A stretch of DNA of 64,000 bases. It comes from Stieleria maiorica (GTDB taxonomy: Bacteria; Planctomycetota; Planctomycetia; Pirellulales; Pirellulaceae). The position numbers and the translations under genes are program-made. The stretch's first letter is position 1. Each line of letters opens with the position of its first letter. Shown piece after piece: positions 9,212 through 17,660 of this stretch. The notes under the pieces were generated by a model. The model saw nothing but the letters and a program-made list of their open reading frames with translations. It did no database searches and was not told the DNA's origin. The DNA is taken from positions 9,203,615 through 9,267,614 of the forward strand of contig NZ_CP036264.1 in assembly GCF_008035925.1 (NCBI RefSeq), in the 5' to 3' direction.

Positions 9212-9407
9212 CCTTTAGGGACCGTCCAGCTTAGGGCTGAGGCAAAACGCAAAAAATCCGAATGATCTGACTGGTCGGGTAAGGGGTGGGCGGCGGAGGG
9301 TGTACGACGTCCTTTCTAGGTCGTCGCGCAGAGCCCCACGGGCGACGGCCCGGAAGGGCCATCGTACACCAGAAAACGATCGCCCTAAGCTGGACGGTCC
9401 CTTTAGG
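9212..9407. mobile_element. MITE-like element: 18-bp terminal inverted repeats with 8-bp target duplication
   Basis: Perfect inverted ends GACCGTCCAGCTTAGGGC (9220-9237) and GCCCTAAGCTGGACGGTC (9382-9399) enclose a 180-bp element. Directly outside both ends lies the same 8-mer CCTTTAGG (9212-9219 and 9400-9407), as expected for a target site duplication. The interior has no transposase; it carries a copy of the GTACGACGTCC...GGCCCGGAAGGGCC repeat (9301-9369). It sits in the gap between the DUF1549/1553 gene and the alpha-hydroxy-acid oxidase gene. The autonomous partner is not in the window; an 8-bp duplication is used by several IS families, so no family is assigned. Confidence 0.75.
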
Positions 9408-9460
9408 CGACCACCCGGTTCCGGATCAAGCGTCCTAGCAGAAGAATCAGGTGTAACGAC

Positions 9461-10609
9461 CTACTTCGAAAGGTGGTTTGGGAAGTCACGAGTGCGCTGG
9501 CAACACAGTTGCTCCATGACTTGCTGGAGCTGACGCTTCAAAATTGCGATGGTGTGATCTCCACCGCGGCTCCCGAGTGCCGCCGTGCCGTACATGAAGG
9601 TCCGCCCAAGCATTGCAAAGTCGGCGCCAATCGCCATCGTTCTGGCAATGTCTGGTCCGCCACGGATGCCGGAGTCCATCATGATGGTTACTTGTTCGCC
9701 GAATCTTTCCGCGATCGGGCGAAGCGCTTTGATGGCGGATTGTCCGGCGTCGAGCTGGCGACCGCCATGGTTGGAAACCCACAGTCCGTCTACTCCCAAG
9801 CGAAGACAGCGCTCGGCGTCGGCTTCACAGGCGATGCCTTTGACAACCAGTTTGCCCGGCCACATGTCGCGAATCGGCTTGATCTTTTCTTCGTTCAAGC
9901 GTCCCGAGAATGTCTTGTCCATGAACAGGCCGAGTTGCTTGAGATTCAAGCCTTTCGGCATGTAGGGTTTCAGAGTTTCGAACTCAGGCTGACCGTCTAG
10001 CAACGTACTTGCCGCCCAAACCGGACGGCAAAGAATTTGCAGAATATTCCTTAGCGACATACTTGGCGGCATCGCCAATCCGTTGCGTATGTCACGCGGC
10101 CGGTAACCGAATGTGGGTACATCAGCGAGGATAACTAACACCGGAAGCTCGGCAGCCTTACAGCGATTGATGATGTCGTCACGAACGCTGTCTTCGGTTG
10201 GATGATACAGCTGAAACCAAGCTTGGCCCTCGCTGATCTCCGCAATTGTTTCGATGCTACTGGTGGAAACGGTGCTCAGGCAAAACGGGATGTTGTGCTT
10301 CAACGCGGCTTTGGCGAGGATTTCCGGAGTCTTCGGCCACATCAGGCCTTGCAATCCGATTGGCGAGATACCGAAGGGGGCGTCGTAAGTGTGGCCAAAA
10401 AGCTCGGTTCGCATGTCCGATTTGATGTGCTCGGACAGGTACTGAGGAATCAGCTCGACGTCGCGTATCTCTGCTGTGTTCCGATGCAGGTTGACATCTT
10501 CGTTGCAGCCGCCGTCGAGATACTCGAAGGCGAAACGCGGGATGCGTCGCCGGGCACGTTGCCGAAGGTCATCCACGCTGGGGTATCGCGGGTCGTATTC
10601 CAGTTCCAC
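9461..10609 (-). CDS. FMN-dependent alpha-hydroxy-acid oxidase/dehydrogenase (L-lactate type)
   Basis: 382 aa, full length for the family. Seen are the active-site tyrosine region RFAFEYLDGG (Y30), FGISPIGLQGLMWP (FMN phosphate/ring contact), LVVKGIA (Lys near 257), the catalytic histidine and substrate arginine in SNHGGRQ (H281, R284), and the FMN-phosphate loop DSGIRGGPD. The family oxidises L-2-hydroxy acids such as L-lactate, glycolate or mandelate. It is the last gene of the minus-strand rhamnose/sulfatase series, 142 nt after a sulfatase gene. L-lactate is expected from the L-lactaldehyde released by rhamnose breakdown, so a lactate role is a reasonable inference, not shown by sequence alone. 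Confidence 0.85.
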   Translation of the reverse strand: MELEYDPRYPSVDDLRQRARRRIPRFAFEYLDGGCNEDVNLHRNTAEIRDVELIPQYLSEHIKSDMRTELFGHTYDAPFGISPIGLQGLMWPKTPEILAKAALKHNIPFCLSTVSTSSIETIAEISEGQAWFQLYHPTEDSVRDDIINRCKAAELPVLVILADVPTFGYRPRDIRNGLAMPPSMSLRNILQILCRPVWAASTLLDGQPEFETLKPYMPKGLNLKQLGLFMDKTFSGRLNEEKIKPIRDMWPGKLVVKGIACEADAERCLRLGVDGLWVSNHGGRQLDAGQSAIKALRPIAERFGEQVTIMMDSGIRGGPDIARTMAIGADFAMLGRTFMYGTAALGSRGGDHTIAILKRQLQQVMEQLCCQRTRDFPNHLSK

Positions 10610-10751
10610 CGTTTCAAAACCTCAGTTTGGGTTAAGGGTCACGCATCGCTCATTAATGACACAATGGGGCATCGCTGACACGGCATCGATCTCACGAGCG
10701 TTGATCACAACAGGTGCCGGCTGATCCGACCCCGATCTAATACGGCTCGAC

Positions 10752-12668
10752 CTAATTCGACCCTGTGCGGAAGCGATACCAGAAAGCGCCGTCGTTCAGT
10801 CCGATCGCACGTTTTTTACCCATGGTGATCCAGCCGGAATCCGAGAGCGCGAAGTAGGTCGTATCGGGCTTCAGGCGAGGAAGATCATTGAACATAATTT
10901 GCTTTGTTCCTTCAGCGGGATGCCCCGGCTCGGGATCCGCCTGCCAAACGACTTTGTCGATGTCGTCGGCTTCATAGAGTCGGATCGTTTTGCCTTCTGA
11001 ATTGGCGAAACTGATCGGCTGGGAAAAACAAAAACTCAGGTTCGTATCGCACGGTACGTTCATCGCCGACGATGCGGGTTCGGCTCGAACAAATGCCGGC
11101 ATGGCCATGCGAATGCGATGGAAGCCCCAGCCTTCCTGATAGTCGTGGAGCGGGGCTCGCCATGAACGAGGCATGGCGGTGTGATTCTTTGCGAAGTCGA
11201 ACCAACGCTCGCTCATCTCGGCGACAATTTCTGGTCGCTCGGCCGCAAGATCCTTTGACTCTGCGGGATCGCGAACGATGTTGTAGAGTCGCCATGGTCC
11301 GTCGCTGATACTGGAGATCTTCCAGTCGCCTTTCGTCAGCCCCTTGCCGGTCTGATTGAAGCACCAGAAGATCTCGTCGTGGATGGCGTGGTGAGGCAAC
11401 GTGGCGTCGCAGAGCAACGGAAGCAACGACTTGCCAAACAGTGGTTCAAGTTCGCGCGCTCCGTCGGTGGCTGGGTACGACGCGCCCGCTAACTCCAGAA
11501 ACGTTGGGTACAGGTCCGTGACGTGTAGTCGCTGCTTGCGAACCCCGCCAGCTTGTTCAGCGAGTTTCATTGGCCATCGAACGATCAACGGGACGGAAAC
11601 GCCACCTTCCTGAGCACACGATTTGTACCAGCGAAACGGCGTGTTCTTTAGATAGGACCACCCATTGGATGCGAACGGATTGGTTCCGGCTTTCCAGGGA
11701 ATCTGCTGGTCGTAGGTGCGGATGTCTCCGTTGCTGTACGCACCGCCGTTGTCCGCCATGAAAATCACAAGCGTGTTTTCGTCCAGTCGCTGATCCCGCA
11801 AATGCTTCAGGATTCGCCCCACGTTCCAGTCCAGTCGATCGAGCATTCCGGCGTACGCTGCCATACGACGACTTTCCTGTTTCTGAATCGACGCAGGCAA
11901 TTCGTCCCATCGTCGGACTTCGGCCTCAGGCGGAGTCATCACATAGCGATCATCGATCAGCCCCATCGCTTTCATTCGCTGCATCCGCTGTTGCCGCAAC
12001 GATTCCCAGCCGGCCGTGTAGCGGTCGTAGTACTTTTCAACGTTCTCGCGCGGCGCGTGCAGTGGGCTGTGCGGAGCATTGAACGCGACGTAAGTGAAGA
12101 ACGGCTTTCCTGCCGTGACCGAAGCATCAATCTGCCTGATCGCGTCATCCGTGAAAGCATCGGAGCTGTACCAGCCCTGCGGTACTGGTTTCGGTTTCTG
12201 TCTGTTTGATTGAATGGCCGGTTTGCCGCGTTCGATGCCGGTCCAGCTATCGATCGCGCCCCCAAGAAACCCGTAGAACGAGTCGAAGCCCGCATCGAGC
12301 GGATGTCCCGGCTGATGCCACTTGCCGCTGATCGACGTGGCGTAACCTGCATCGGTCATCAGACGTACGATCGGAAGCGATCGTCGATAGTTGTCGGACT
12401 GAGAATGCTCATGGCCGGTCATCAAGCTGGTACGCGTCACCACACACATCGGATTGACATGGAATTCGCTAAAGCGGATTCCTTCGGCTGCCAACCGATC
12501 TAGATTTGGCGTATCGATTTCTCCACCGTAGCACCCGAGGTCCGAGAAACCGACATCGTCCGCGACGATCAGAAGAATGTTGGGACGCTCAGCCGCCTCA
12601 GCAACGGAAACACCGGCCAAGGAAACCAAGAGAACCCGAATCACGGCAACGAAGGGCTTTAAGTTCAT
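10752..12668 (-). CDS. Secreted sulfatase (variant FGly motif CVVTR)
   Basis: 638 aa with a signal peptide (1-25). The sulfatase N-domain starts RPNILLIVADDVGFSDLGCYGG with metal-binding aspartates. The formylglycine site is C75 in CVVTRTSLMTG; the usual core is C-x-P/A-S/T-R, so valine at the third position is unusual. The Lys/His region KWHQPGHP and the late NGGAYSNGD segment also fit arylsulfatases. A C-terminal extension of about 100 residues (SSAMNVPCDTNLSF onward) may be an extra beta domain. It starts one nucleotide after the stop of the upstream sulfatase gene, so the two are cotranscribed. A substrate cannot be assigned; the neighbouring rhamnosidase suggests a sulfated rhamnose-containing glycan. 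Confidence 0.88.
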   Translation of the reverse strand: MNLKPFVAVIRVLLVSLAGVSVAEAAERPNILLIVADDVGFSDLGCYGGEIDTPNLDRLAAEGIRFSEFHVNPMCVVTRTSLMTGHEHSQSDNYRRSLPIVRLMTDAGYATSISGKWHQPGHPLDAGFDSFYGFLGGAIDSWTGIERGKPAIQSNRQKPKPVPQGWYSSDAFTDDAIRQIDASVTAGKPFFTYVAFNAPHSPLHAPRENVEKYYDRYTAGWESLRQQRMQRMKAMGLIDDRYVMTPPEAEVRRWDELPASIQKQESRRMAAYAGMLDRLDWNVGRILKHLRDQRLDENTLVIFMADNGGAYSNGDIRTYDQQIPWKAGTNPFASNGWSYLKNTPFRWYKSCAQEGGVSVPLIVRWPMKLAEQAGGVRKQRLHVTDLYPTFLELAGASYPATDGARELEPLFGKSLLPLLCDATLPHHAIHDEIFWCFNQTGKGLTKGDWKISSISDGPWRLYNIVRDPAESKDLAAERPEIVAEMSERWFDFAKNHTAMPRSWRAPLHDYQEGWGFHRIRMAMPAFVRAEPASSAMNVPCDTNLSFCFSQPISFANSEGKTIRLYEADDIDKVVWQADPEPGHPAEGTKQIMFNDLPRLKPDTTYFALSDSGWITMGKKRAIGLNDGAFWYRFRTGSN

Positions 12669-12669
12669 G

Positions 12670-14097
12670 TCAGGGGTTTACCGCTGGATCCTTGGTTGAT
12701 TTCACCCAATTTCTGAGAGCACTGAGTAGCCTGTCGCGTTGTTCCTGATGCTGAGTTTTCGACGCCAGGTTGTTCATTTCGTGTGGGTCCGACTGAAGGT
12801 CGTAAAGCTCTAGCTTCGGAACTTTGCCTCCAAGATTCTGCGGATCCATCTCTGCCAGAATTTGGTACTGTCGCGGAAACCTGTCCTTCAGCCGAATCGT
12901 CTCCGCGTAGGTGCGATTGCCCCACACCTTGAACTGCCGGCTGTCTGCATTGACCTGCCGCCACGCGGTTTCGACGTTTTCACGATAGATCAACTTCCAT
13001 CGGCCATCGAAGACACTGCGTTCCTGCATGCCGTTGTTGGGCAGCGGACCACGGTTGGAGATCTCGGCGAAAATGTAATCATGCCCCATCGCGTGCTTGT
13101 CCCCCTGCAGTAATCCGGTGACCGATTTGCCGTGAAGCGGATAGTCGAAAGATAGATCGATGCCGCATCGATCCAGAATGGTTGGAAGCAAATCAAGCTC
13201 ACTCACCAGTTCGTCGCGGTTGGCGCCCTGTGCGATCCCGGGGCCGCGAACGATCAGCGGCACACGCAGGCCCAGGTCGTACAACGTCATCTTGCCGTGC
13301 TGAAACGTAGGGCCGTGGTCGCTCATGAAGATCACGATCGTGTTGTCGCTTTGGCCGGATTGTTCAAGCACGCTCAACGCCTGTCCGGTTAGGGAGTCCG
13401 CTTGTTCGATCCCCGCCAAGTACTCCGCCCAGTCCTTGCGAACCTCCGGCGAATCGGGCAGGTAAGCAGGAAGTTCGACTTCGTCCGGATCAACACGGAT
13501 CGGTGTCTTGTCGCTGTTCGGGTAAGGCCGATGCGAGTTCGGTATGTTGACCATCAGGAACCAAGGCTTCTTGTGGGTTTTCGCGTTTCGGATGAATCCC
13601 ACCATTTCCGCACGCGAGCCTTCCAGGAACTCGTCATACGGAAACTTGTCATTCGGCAGCACATGCAGCTTGTGCGTGACGCCTTGATAGTAGCCGTTCG
13701 TTTTCAGGATCTCGGTCAGCGTTTTGAACTGGTCGTGGACACGGTTCGTTCGCGCAAGTTTGAGTCCGCGCTCCGCCGCAGTGACTTGATCAGCCGGTTT
13801 GTGAAAGTTGTGCGTGTTGTTCAGGATGCCGTTGGTGTGGTTGTGCAGCCCGGTGTAGATCGCCGCCTTGGATGCGGAACACACTGGATAAGCGACGAAT
13901 GCGTTGCTGAAGTACGTTCCGGACTTCGCCAGCGCGTCCATGTGCGGTGTCTGCAGTCCCGGCGTTTCCAACAAGCCCAAGTGCGCGCCTTGATCTTCCG
14001 TCAAGATAAACAAAACGTTCGGGCGTTCAGAGGCACCGGCAGCAGTCGCACAGTGGAATGCAAGGACGGCGGCGAAACCAATCGATCGGAAGTTCAC
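12670..14097 (-). CDS. Secreted sulfatase, heparan N-sulfatase-like, FGly motif CSASK
   Basis: 475 aa with a signal peptide (about 1-22). The catalytic start RPNVLFILTEDQGAHLG and the FGly cysteine C73 in PVCSASKAAIYTGLHNH are visible. The motif arginine is replaced by lysine (CSASK), a departure from CxPSR/CxASR that may affect activity or maturation. MSDHGPTFQHGKMTLYDLGLRVPLI matches the C-terminal active-site region. The overall pattern resembles the S1_8-type sulfatases (N-sulfoglucosamine sulfohydrolase-like). It lies 20 nt after the double sulfatase gene and one nucleotide before the next sulfatase gene. Confidence 0.87.
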   Translation of the reverse strand: MNFRSIGFAAVLAFHCATAAGASERPNVLFILTEDQGAHLGLLETPGLQTPHMDALAKSGTYFSNAFVAYPVCSASKAAIYTGLHNHTNGILNNTHNFHKPADQVTAAERGLKLARTNRVHDQFKTLTEILKTNGYYQGVTHKLHVLPNDKFPYDEFLEGSRAEMVGFIRNAKTHKKPWFLMVNIPNSHRPYPNSDKTPIRVDPDEVELPAYLPDSPEVRKDWAEYLAGIEQADSLTGQALSVLEQSGQSDNTIVIFMSDHGPTFQHGKMTLYDLGLRVPLIVRGPGIAQGANRDELVSELDLLPTILDRCGIDLSFDYPLHGKSVTGLLQGDKHAMGHDYIFAEISNRGPLPNNGMQERSVFDGRWKLIYRENVETAWRQVNADSRQFKVWGNRTYAETIRLKDRFPRQYQILAEMDPQNLGGKVPKLELYDLQSDPHEMNNLASKTQHQEQRDRLLSALRNWVKSTKDPAVNP

Positions 14098-14117
14098 TGT
14101 TCAATCTTCCTCTGTTT

Positions 14118-17100
14118 TCATTTGGTCGTTGGCTCCTGCTGATTTGCCGCCGACCCGGTATCAAGTTTCCTCTCGATGTACCAATCGAAGTACTTCGCCG
14201 CCTGACGGCTCATCGCTTCTGATCGTTGAGCCCAGATTCCGGGCGGAGATTGAGTCTCGGCCCAGGCCTTGAGATCCTTGTGAAGCGACGCTGCGATCTC
14301 AGGTGATTCGCTAAGCAGATCGTTGGTCTCCTGGAAGTCGTTTTCCATATCGAACAGATACTCGCGATCGTCGGCTCGGATGTACTTCCATCGCCCTTTG
14401 CGGATCGCCGACTGGCCGAGCCACCGCCAATACAAAGTTTCATGGGGTGCCGCTTTGTTTTCTCCGGTCAGGAACGGGATCAGGTTGACACCATCCAGCA
14501 CCGGGTCATTGGGGAGTCCGGCTAAGGAGCAAGCCGTCGCACCGACATCGAGCGTGATGACAGGATGGGAGTAGACCTGTCCACCGGGAATCGTGCCTTT
14601 CCATTGGACGACAAACGGCACCCGAATGCCTCCTTCGGTCAACATTCCTTTCTCGCCGTTCATCGGATCGTTCAACGAACCGTCCCAGCCGGGGCCGCCG
14701 CCGGGCGCATCCAGCTTGTGAATCTTCAGCGGTGCACCGTTGTCGCTGATCACAAAGATCAGTGTGTCTTCTTCGAGTTCATGCTTTCGCAGCGATGCCA
14801 TGATTCGGCCGACCCCATCGTCGACGGCGGACAACATCGCGAGTGCCTGACGTCGACGCTCTGGCATTTCGCCAGGGAAACGATCGAGGTACGTCTTTGG
14901 TGCGTCCAGCGGCACGTGCGGCGCTCGGCAGGCGAGATAGAAGAAGAACGGCTTGTCGTGAAATCGATCGATGAACGTGCAGGCGAAATCAGAAATCATG
15001 TCGATGTGATAGCCGCCGCCCTTTTGCTCCTGTGGCTCGACGTCTTCACCTTCCAGGTTCATGTTCCAGTGACCAGGGCCGTTGCTGTTCTTGTGAAAGG
15101 CCTTGTCGAATCCGTGAGTCGCGATACTCTCGGCATGGCTCGGTCCAAGATGCCATTTTCCCGCCATGCCCGTGACGTAACCAACGCTCTGCAATCGCTC
15201 GGGGATCGTCTCGAGTTCATCGAAACGCTTCATGGTCGCTGCATCTCTGAATTGCGGATTCGATTCCAGCCCCCACTTGGTTTGGTACTGACCACTGATC
15301 AGTCCGCCCCGCGAAGGAACGCATTGCGGTGCGGTGCAGTATCCGTCGGTCATGCGGACGCCGCCCCGCGCGAGCGCGTCGATGTTGGGCGTTTTAACGT
15401 CATCGAAGACTCCTTGGCAGCTGAGGTCCGAATAGCCATGGTCGTCGGTGTAGATGACGATAACGTTTGGTTGACGGCTACTATTTTGCGAAACCGGTTG
15501 TGACGCATCCGAGGCCGTGGGAAGCTTCAACTGATACAGTGCCGAACCATCCTCGCCAACTAATCGGATGTCTGAAATCTGCACCTCGCCATCGCCGCGT
15601 GAGGGGTCGATTCGTACTGCAAGCACCGGACTGGCCGCGGTAAATTCGACCGTATAGGGATGTGCTTTCCCGTCGTGTTCCACTTCAAACTTATGACTGC
15701 GATCGGCGTTAAACGGTCCAGCCCCTTGCTCCTGCCAGAACACCTGGCCGTTTCCGATCGAACCGGAGATCATCGTGAACTGCAGCGTGAAGGAGCCGGC
15801 GGGGAGCGGTTCGGTGAGCGTGTGACTGAGGTGGGGATCACCTCCGGTACTCTTTACGAGCAACGCACCGTTTGCGGCAGACAAGGTGCAAGTGCCTCCG
15901 GATCGCCATCCCGCGACGGGTTTGCCGGCAGGCTTTGATTTTCCGCCGACCGGCTTCTTGCTTGCGCCGCCTTTCAGCTCGGCTTTGCCTTCGTTGGTGA
16001 TGTCGAATTTCGACGGGTCGAAATTCGGATTCGCCAGCGGACGCGCGGCCTGCGTTTCATTCAGGTGTTGTTCGATCAGCGCGTCGAGTTGCTTCACACG
16101 CTCGGGGAACCGTTCGGCGAGATTGCGTTGTTCGCCGATGTCGTCTTTCAGATTGAACAGTTTGTAACGGTGACCGCCATTTTCACCGCCGTGGAAGATG
16201 CGAATCAGTTTCCAGTCGCCGGCGTGGACGCTGACCGACGGTGGTAACCAATCCGGAACACCTGGCCCGTGCGGGAAGTACGTGAAGATGGCTTCGCGGT
16301 CCAACGAGTCGCCCTGCAATGCCGGGACAATGCTGATTCCGTCGAATTCCTGACCGGGCTTTGCATCGATCGACAACATGTCCAGCAACGTCGGATAGTA
16401 GTCGCTGCTTTGAATGATCTCGTCGCTACGCGAGCCGGCTTCGACAGAACCCGGTTGAACGACAATTGCCGGCCCTCGCACACCACCTTCGTACATCGTT
16501 GCCTTGCCGCCTCGCAGCGGTGCATTGCTGGTCGCCGTTCCACCATCGACCAGGTTGTACATGTTTCCGCCGTTGTCCGACGCGAAGATGATGATGGTGT
16601 TGTCGGCGATCTCCAGGCGGTCCAACGTGTCGAGCAGCGTACCTACCGCGTCGTCCATGCTCTCGATCATCGCCGCGTAAGTCGGGCTGCGCTGCGGATC
16701 CTTCGGGTCGACGACTTTGCGATATTTGTCGATCAGATCCTGTTTAGCATCGAACGGAGCATGCACGCTGAACATCCAGTAGTTCAAAAAGAACGGTTCG
16801 TTCTTATGTTCTTCCATGAAGGCCACGGCTTCTTTGGCCATGCGGTCTTCAAGGTGCTCGTCCGGAATGTCCGGGTCATGGTCGAAATCGTTGAACTTCC
16901 ACGGAGCGACATAGCTACCCGCCGGACCTGGTCCGGGATGGTGGGGGACATCGACATCGAATCCATGCTCCAGTGGCGAGTAGGGTTCCGGCCCGAGATG
17001 CCATTTGCCAAAGTGCCCCGTCGCGTAGCCGTTGTCCTGGAACATTTCGGCCATGGTGTAGTACCGTGTATCCAGCCGGGACACGCACTGGGGTGTCGTC

Positions 17101-17465
17101 GAGAATTTGTTCGGCGCAGCGCTGGTTGGCACGACCGGTTCGAGAATCACCTTGGGAAGGTGGCACGTTGGTGCCGTGATGCCGTGCCGCGCGGGACTCA
17201 ATCCCGTCAGGACGCTCGCTCGAGTCGGCGAACACAACGGGCTGGACGAATATGCCCGGGTGAATGTCATTCCACGCTCGGCCATCCGCTTGACATTGGG
17301 CGTTTTGTAAAGGTCGGTTGTCCCGTAAAGCGTTGTGTCGCTCCAGCCAAGGTCATCGGCGAGGATGAAGACCACGTTGGGCCTCGGTTCGGCAGCGTTG
17401 CCTCGCGCGATGACCATCGCGCTAACGCTTAGAGTGCAAAGGAGTGCGGTCGCTAGTTGTCGCAT
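14118..17465 (-). CDS. Double-headed sulfatase (two sulfatase domains fused)
   Basis: 1115 aa, about twice a normal sulfatase. After a signal peptide (1-25), the first catalytic domain has RPNVVFILADDLGWSD and FGly cysteine C78 in CSPTRASVLTG. A linker rich in Lys/Gly/Pro (about 495-515) and a beta-sandwich module (about 515-650, with GQVFWQEQGAGPF) follow. The second catalytic domain starts QPNVIVIYTDDHGYSD and has its own CVPSRGGLISG near residue 715. Both motifs are canonical, so both sites look active; two desulfation steps on one glycan is the natural inference. The middle module resembles the C-terminal module of the neighbouring GH78 enzyme. No frameshift or stop separates the halves. 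Confidence 0.9.
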   Translation of the reverse strand: MRQLATALLCTLSVSAMVIARGNAAEPRPNVVFILADDLGWSDTTLYGTTDLYKTPNVKRMAERGMTFTRAYSSSPLCSPTRASVLTGLSPARHGITAPTCHLPKVILEPVVPTSAAPNKFSTTPQCVSRLDTRYYTMAEMFQDNGYATGHFGKWHLGPEPYSPLEHGFDVDVPHHPGPGPAGSYVAPWKFNDFDHDPDIPDEHLEDRMAKEAVAFMEEHKNEPFFLNYWMFSVHAPFDAKQDLIDKYRKVVDPKDPQRSPTYAAMIESMDDAVGTLLDTLDRLEIADNTIIIFASDNGGNMYNLVDGGTATSNAPLRGGKATMYEGGVRGPAIVVQPGSVEAGSRSDEIIQSSDYYPTLLDMLSIDAKPGQEFDGISIVPALQGDSLDREAIFTYFPHGPGVPDWLPPSVSVHAGDWKLIRIFHGGENGGHRYKLFNLKDDIGEQRNLAERFPERVKQLDALIEQHLNETQAARPLANPNFDPSKFDITNEGKAELKGGASKKPVGGKSKPAGKPVAGWRSGGTCTLSAANGALLVKSTGGDPHLSHTLTEPLPAGSFTLQFTMISGSIGNGQVFWQEQGAGPFNADRSHKFEVEHDGKAHPYTVEFTAASPVLAVRIDPSRGDGEVQISDIRLVGEDGSALYQLKLPTASDASQPVSQNSSRQPNVIVIYTDDHGYSDLSCQGVFDDVKTPNIDALARGGVRMTDGYCTAPQCVPSRGGLISGQYQTKWGLESNPQFRDAATMKRFDELETIPERLQSVGYVTGMAGKWHLGPSHAESIATHGFDKAFHKNSNGPGHWNMNLEGEDVEPQEQKGGGYHIDMISDFACTFIDRFHDKPFFFYLACRAPHVPLDAPKTYLDRFPGEMPERRRQALAMLSAVDDGVGRIMASLRKHELEEDTLIFVISDNGAPLKIHKLDAPGGGPGWDGSLNDPMNGEKGMLTEGGIRVPFVVQWKGTIPGGQVYSHPVITLDVGATACSLAGLPNDPVLDGVNLIPFLTGENKAAPHETLYWRWLGQSAIRKGRWKYIRADDREYLFDMENDFQETNDLLSESPEIAASLHKDLKAWAETQSPPGIWAQRSEAMSRQAAKYFDWYIERKLDTGSAANQQEPTTK

Positions 17466-17502
17466 TGGCTTTTTTCGTTCGTTTTAAATGGTGTCGGGAC
17501 TG

Positions 17503-17622
17503 AATGGCACGGGCTTAGTGAGCCGACGGCGCTAGCCGCGGGCCCGGATGCGCGTTTAACACGGCTGTAAGGCCCGAGGCTAGCGCCTGCGGCTCAGCGT
17601 ATTGGCTTAAGCCCGTGCCATT
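17503..17622. repeat. 120-bp imperfect palindromic repeat, copy 1
   Basis: Begins AATGGCACGGGCTTA and ends TAAGCCCGTGCCATT, with internal inverted blocks GCTAGCCGCGGGCC / GGCCCGAGGCTAGC. Copies 2 (38033-38152) and 3 (47874-47994) are in the opposite orientation. It occupies the gap between the rhamnosidase and double sulfatase genes. Confidence 0.9.
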
Positions 17623-17660
17623 TGTGTCGGGACTCGTAAACGCGTTCGCTTCTGGTGGGG

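Noticed and set aside
17503..17525. TGGCAC-containing words looking like sigma-54 promoters
   Set aside because: The TGGCACGGGCTTA word is the end of the 120-bp repeat, lacks a TTGC at the right distance, and occurs at gene ends rather than upstream of starts.
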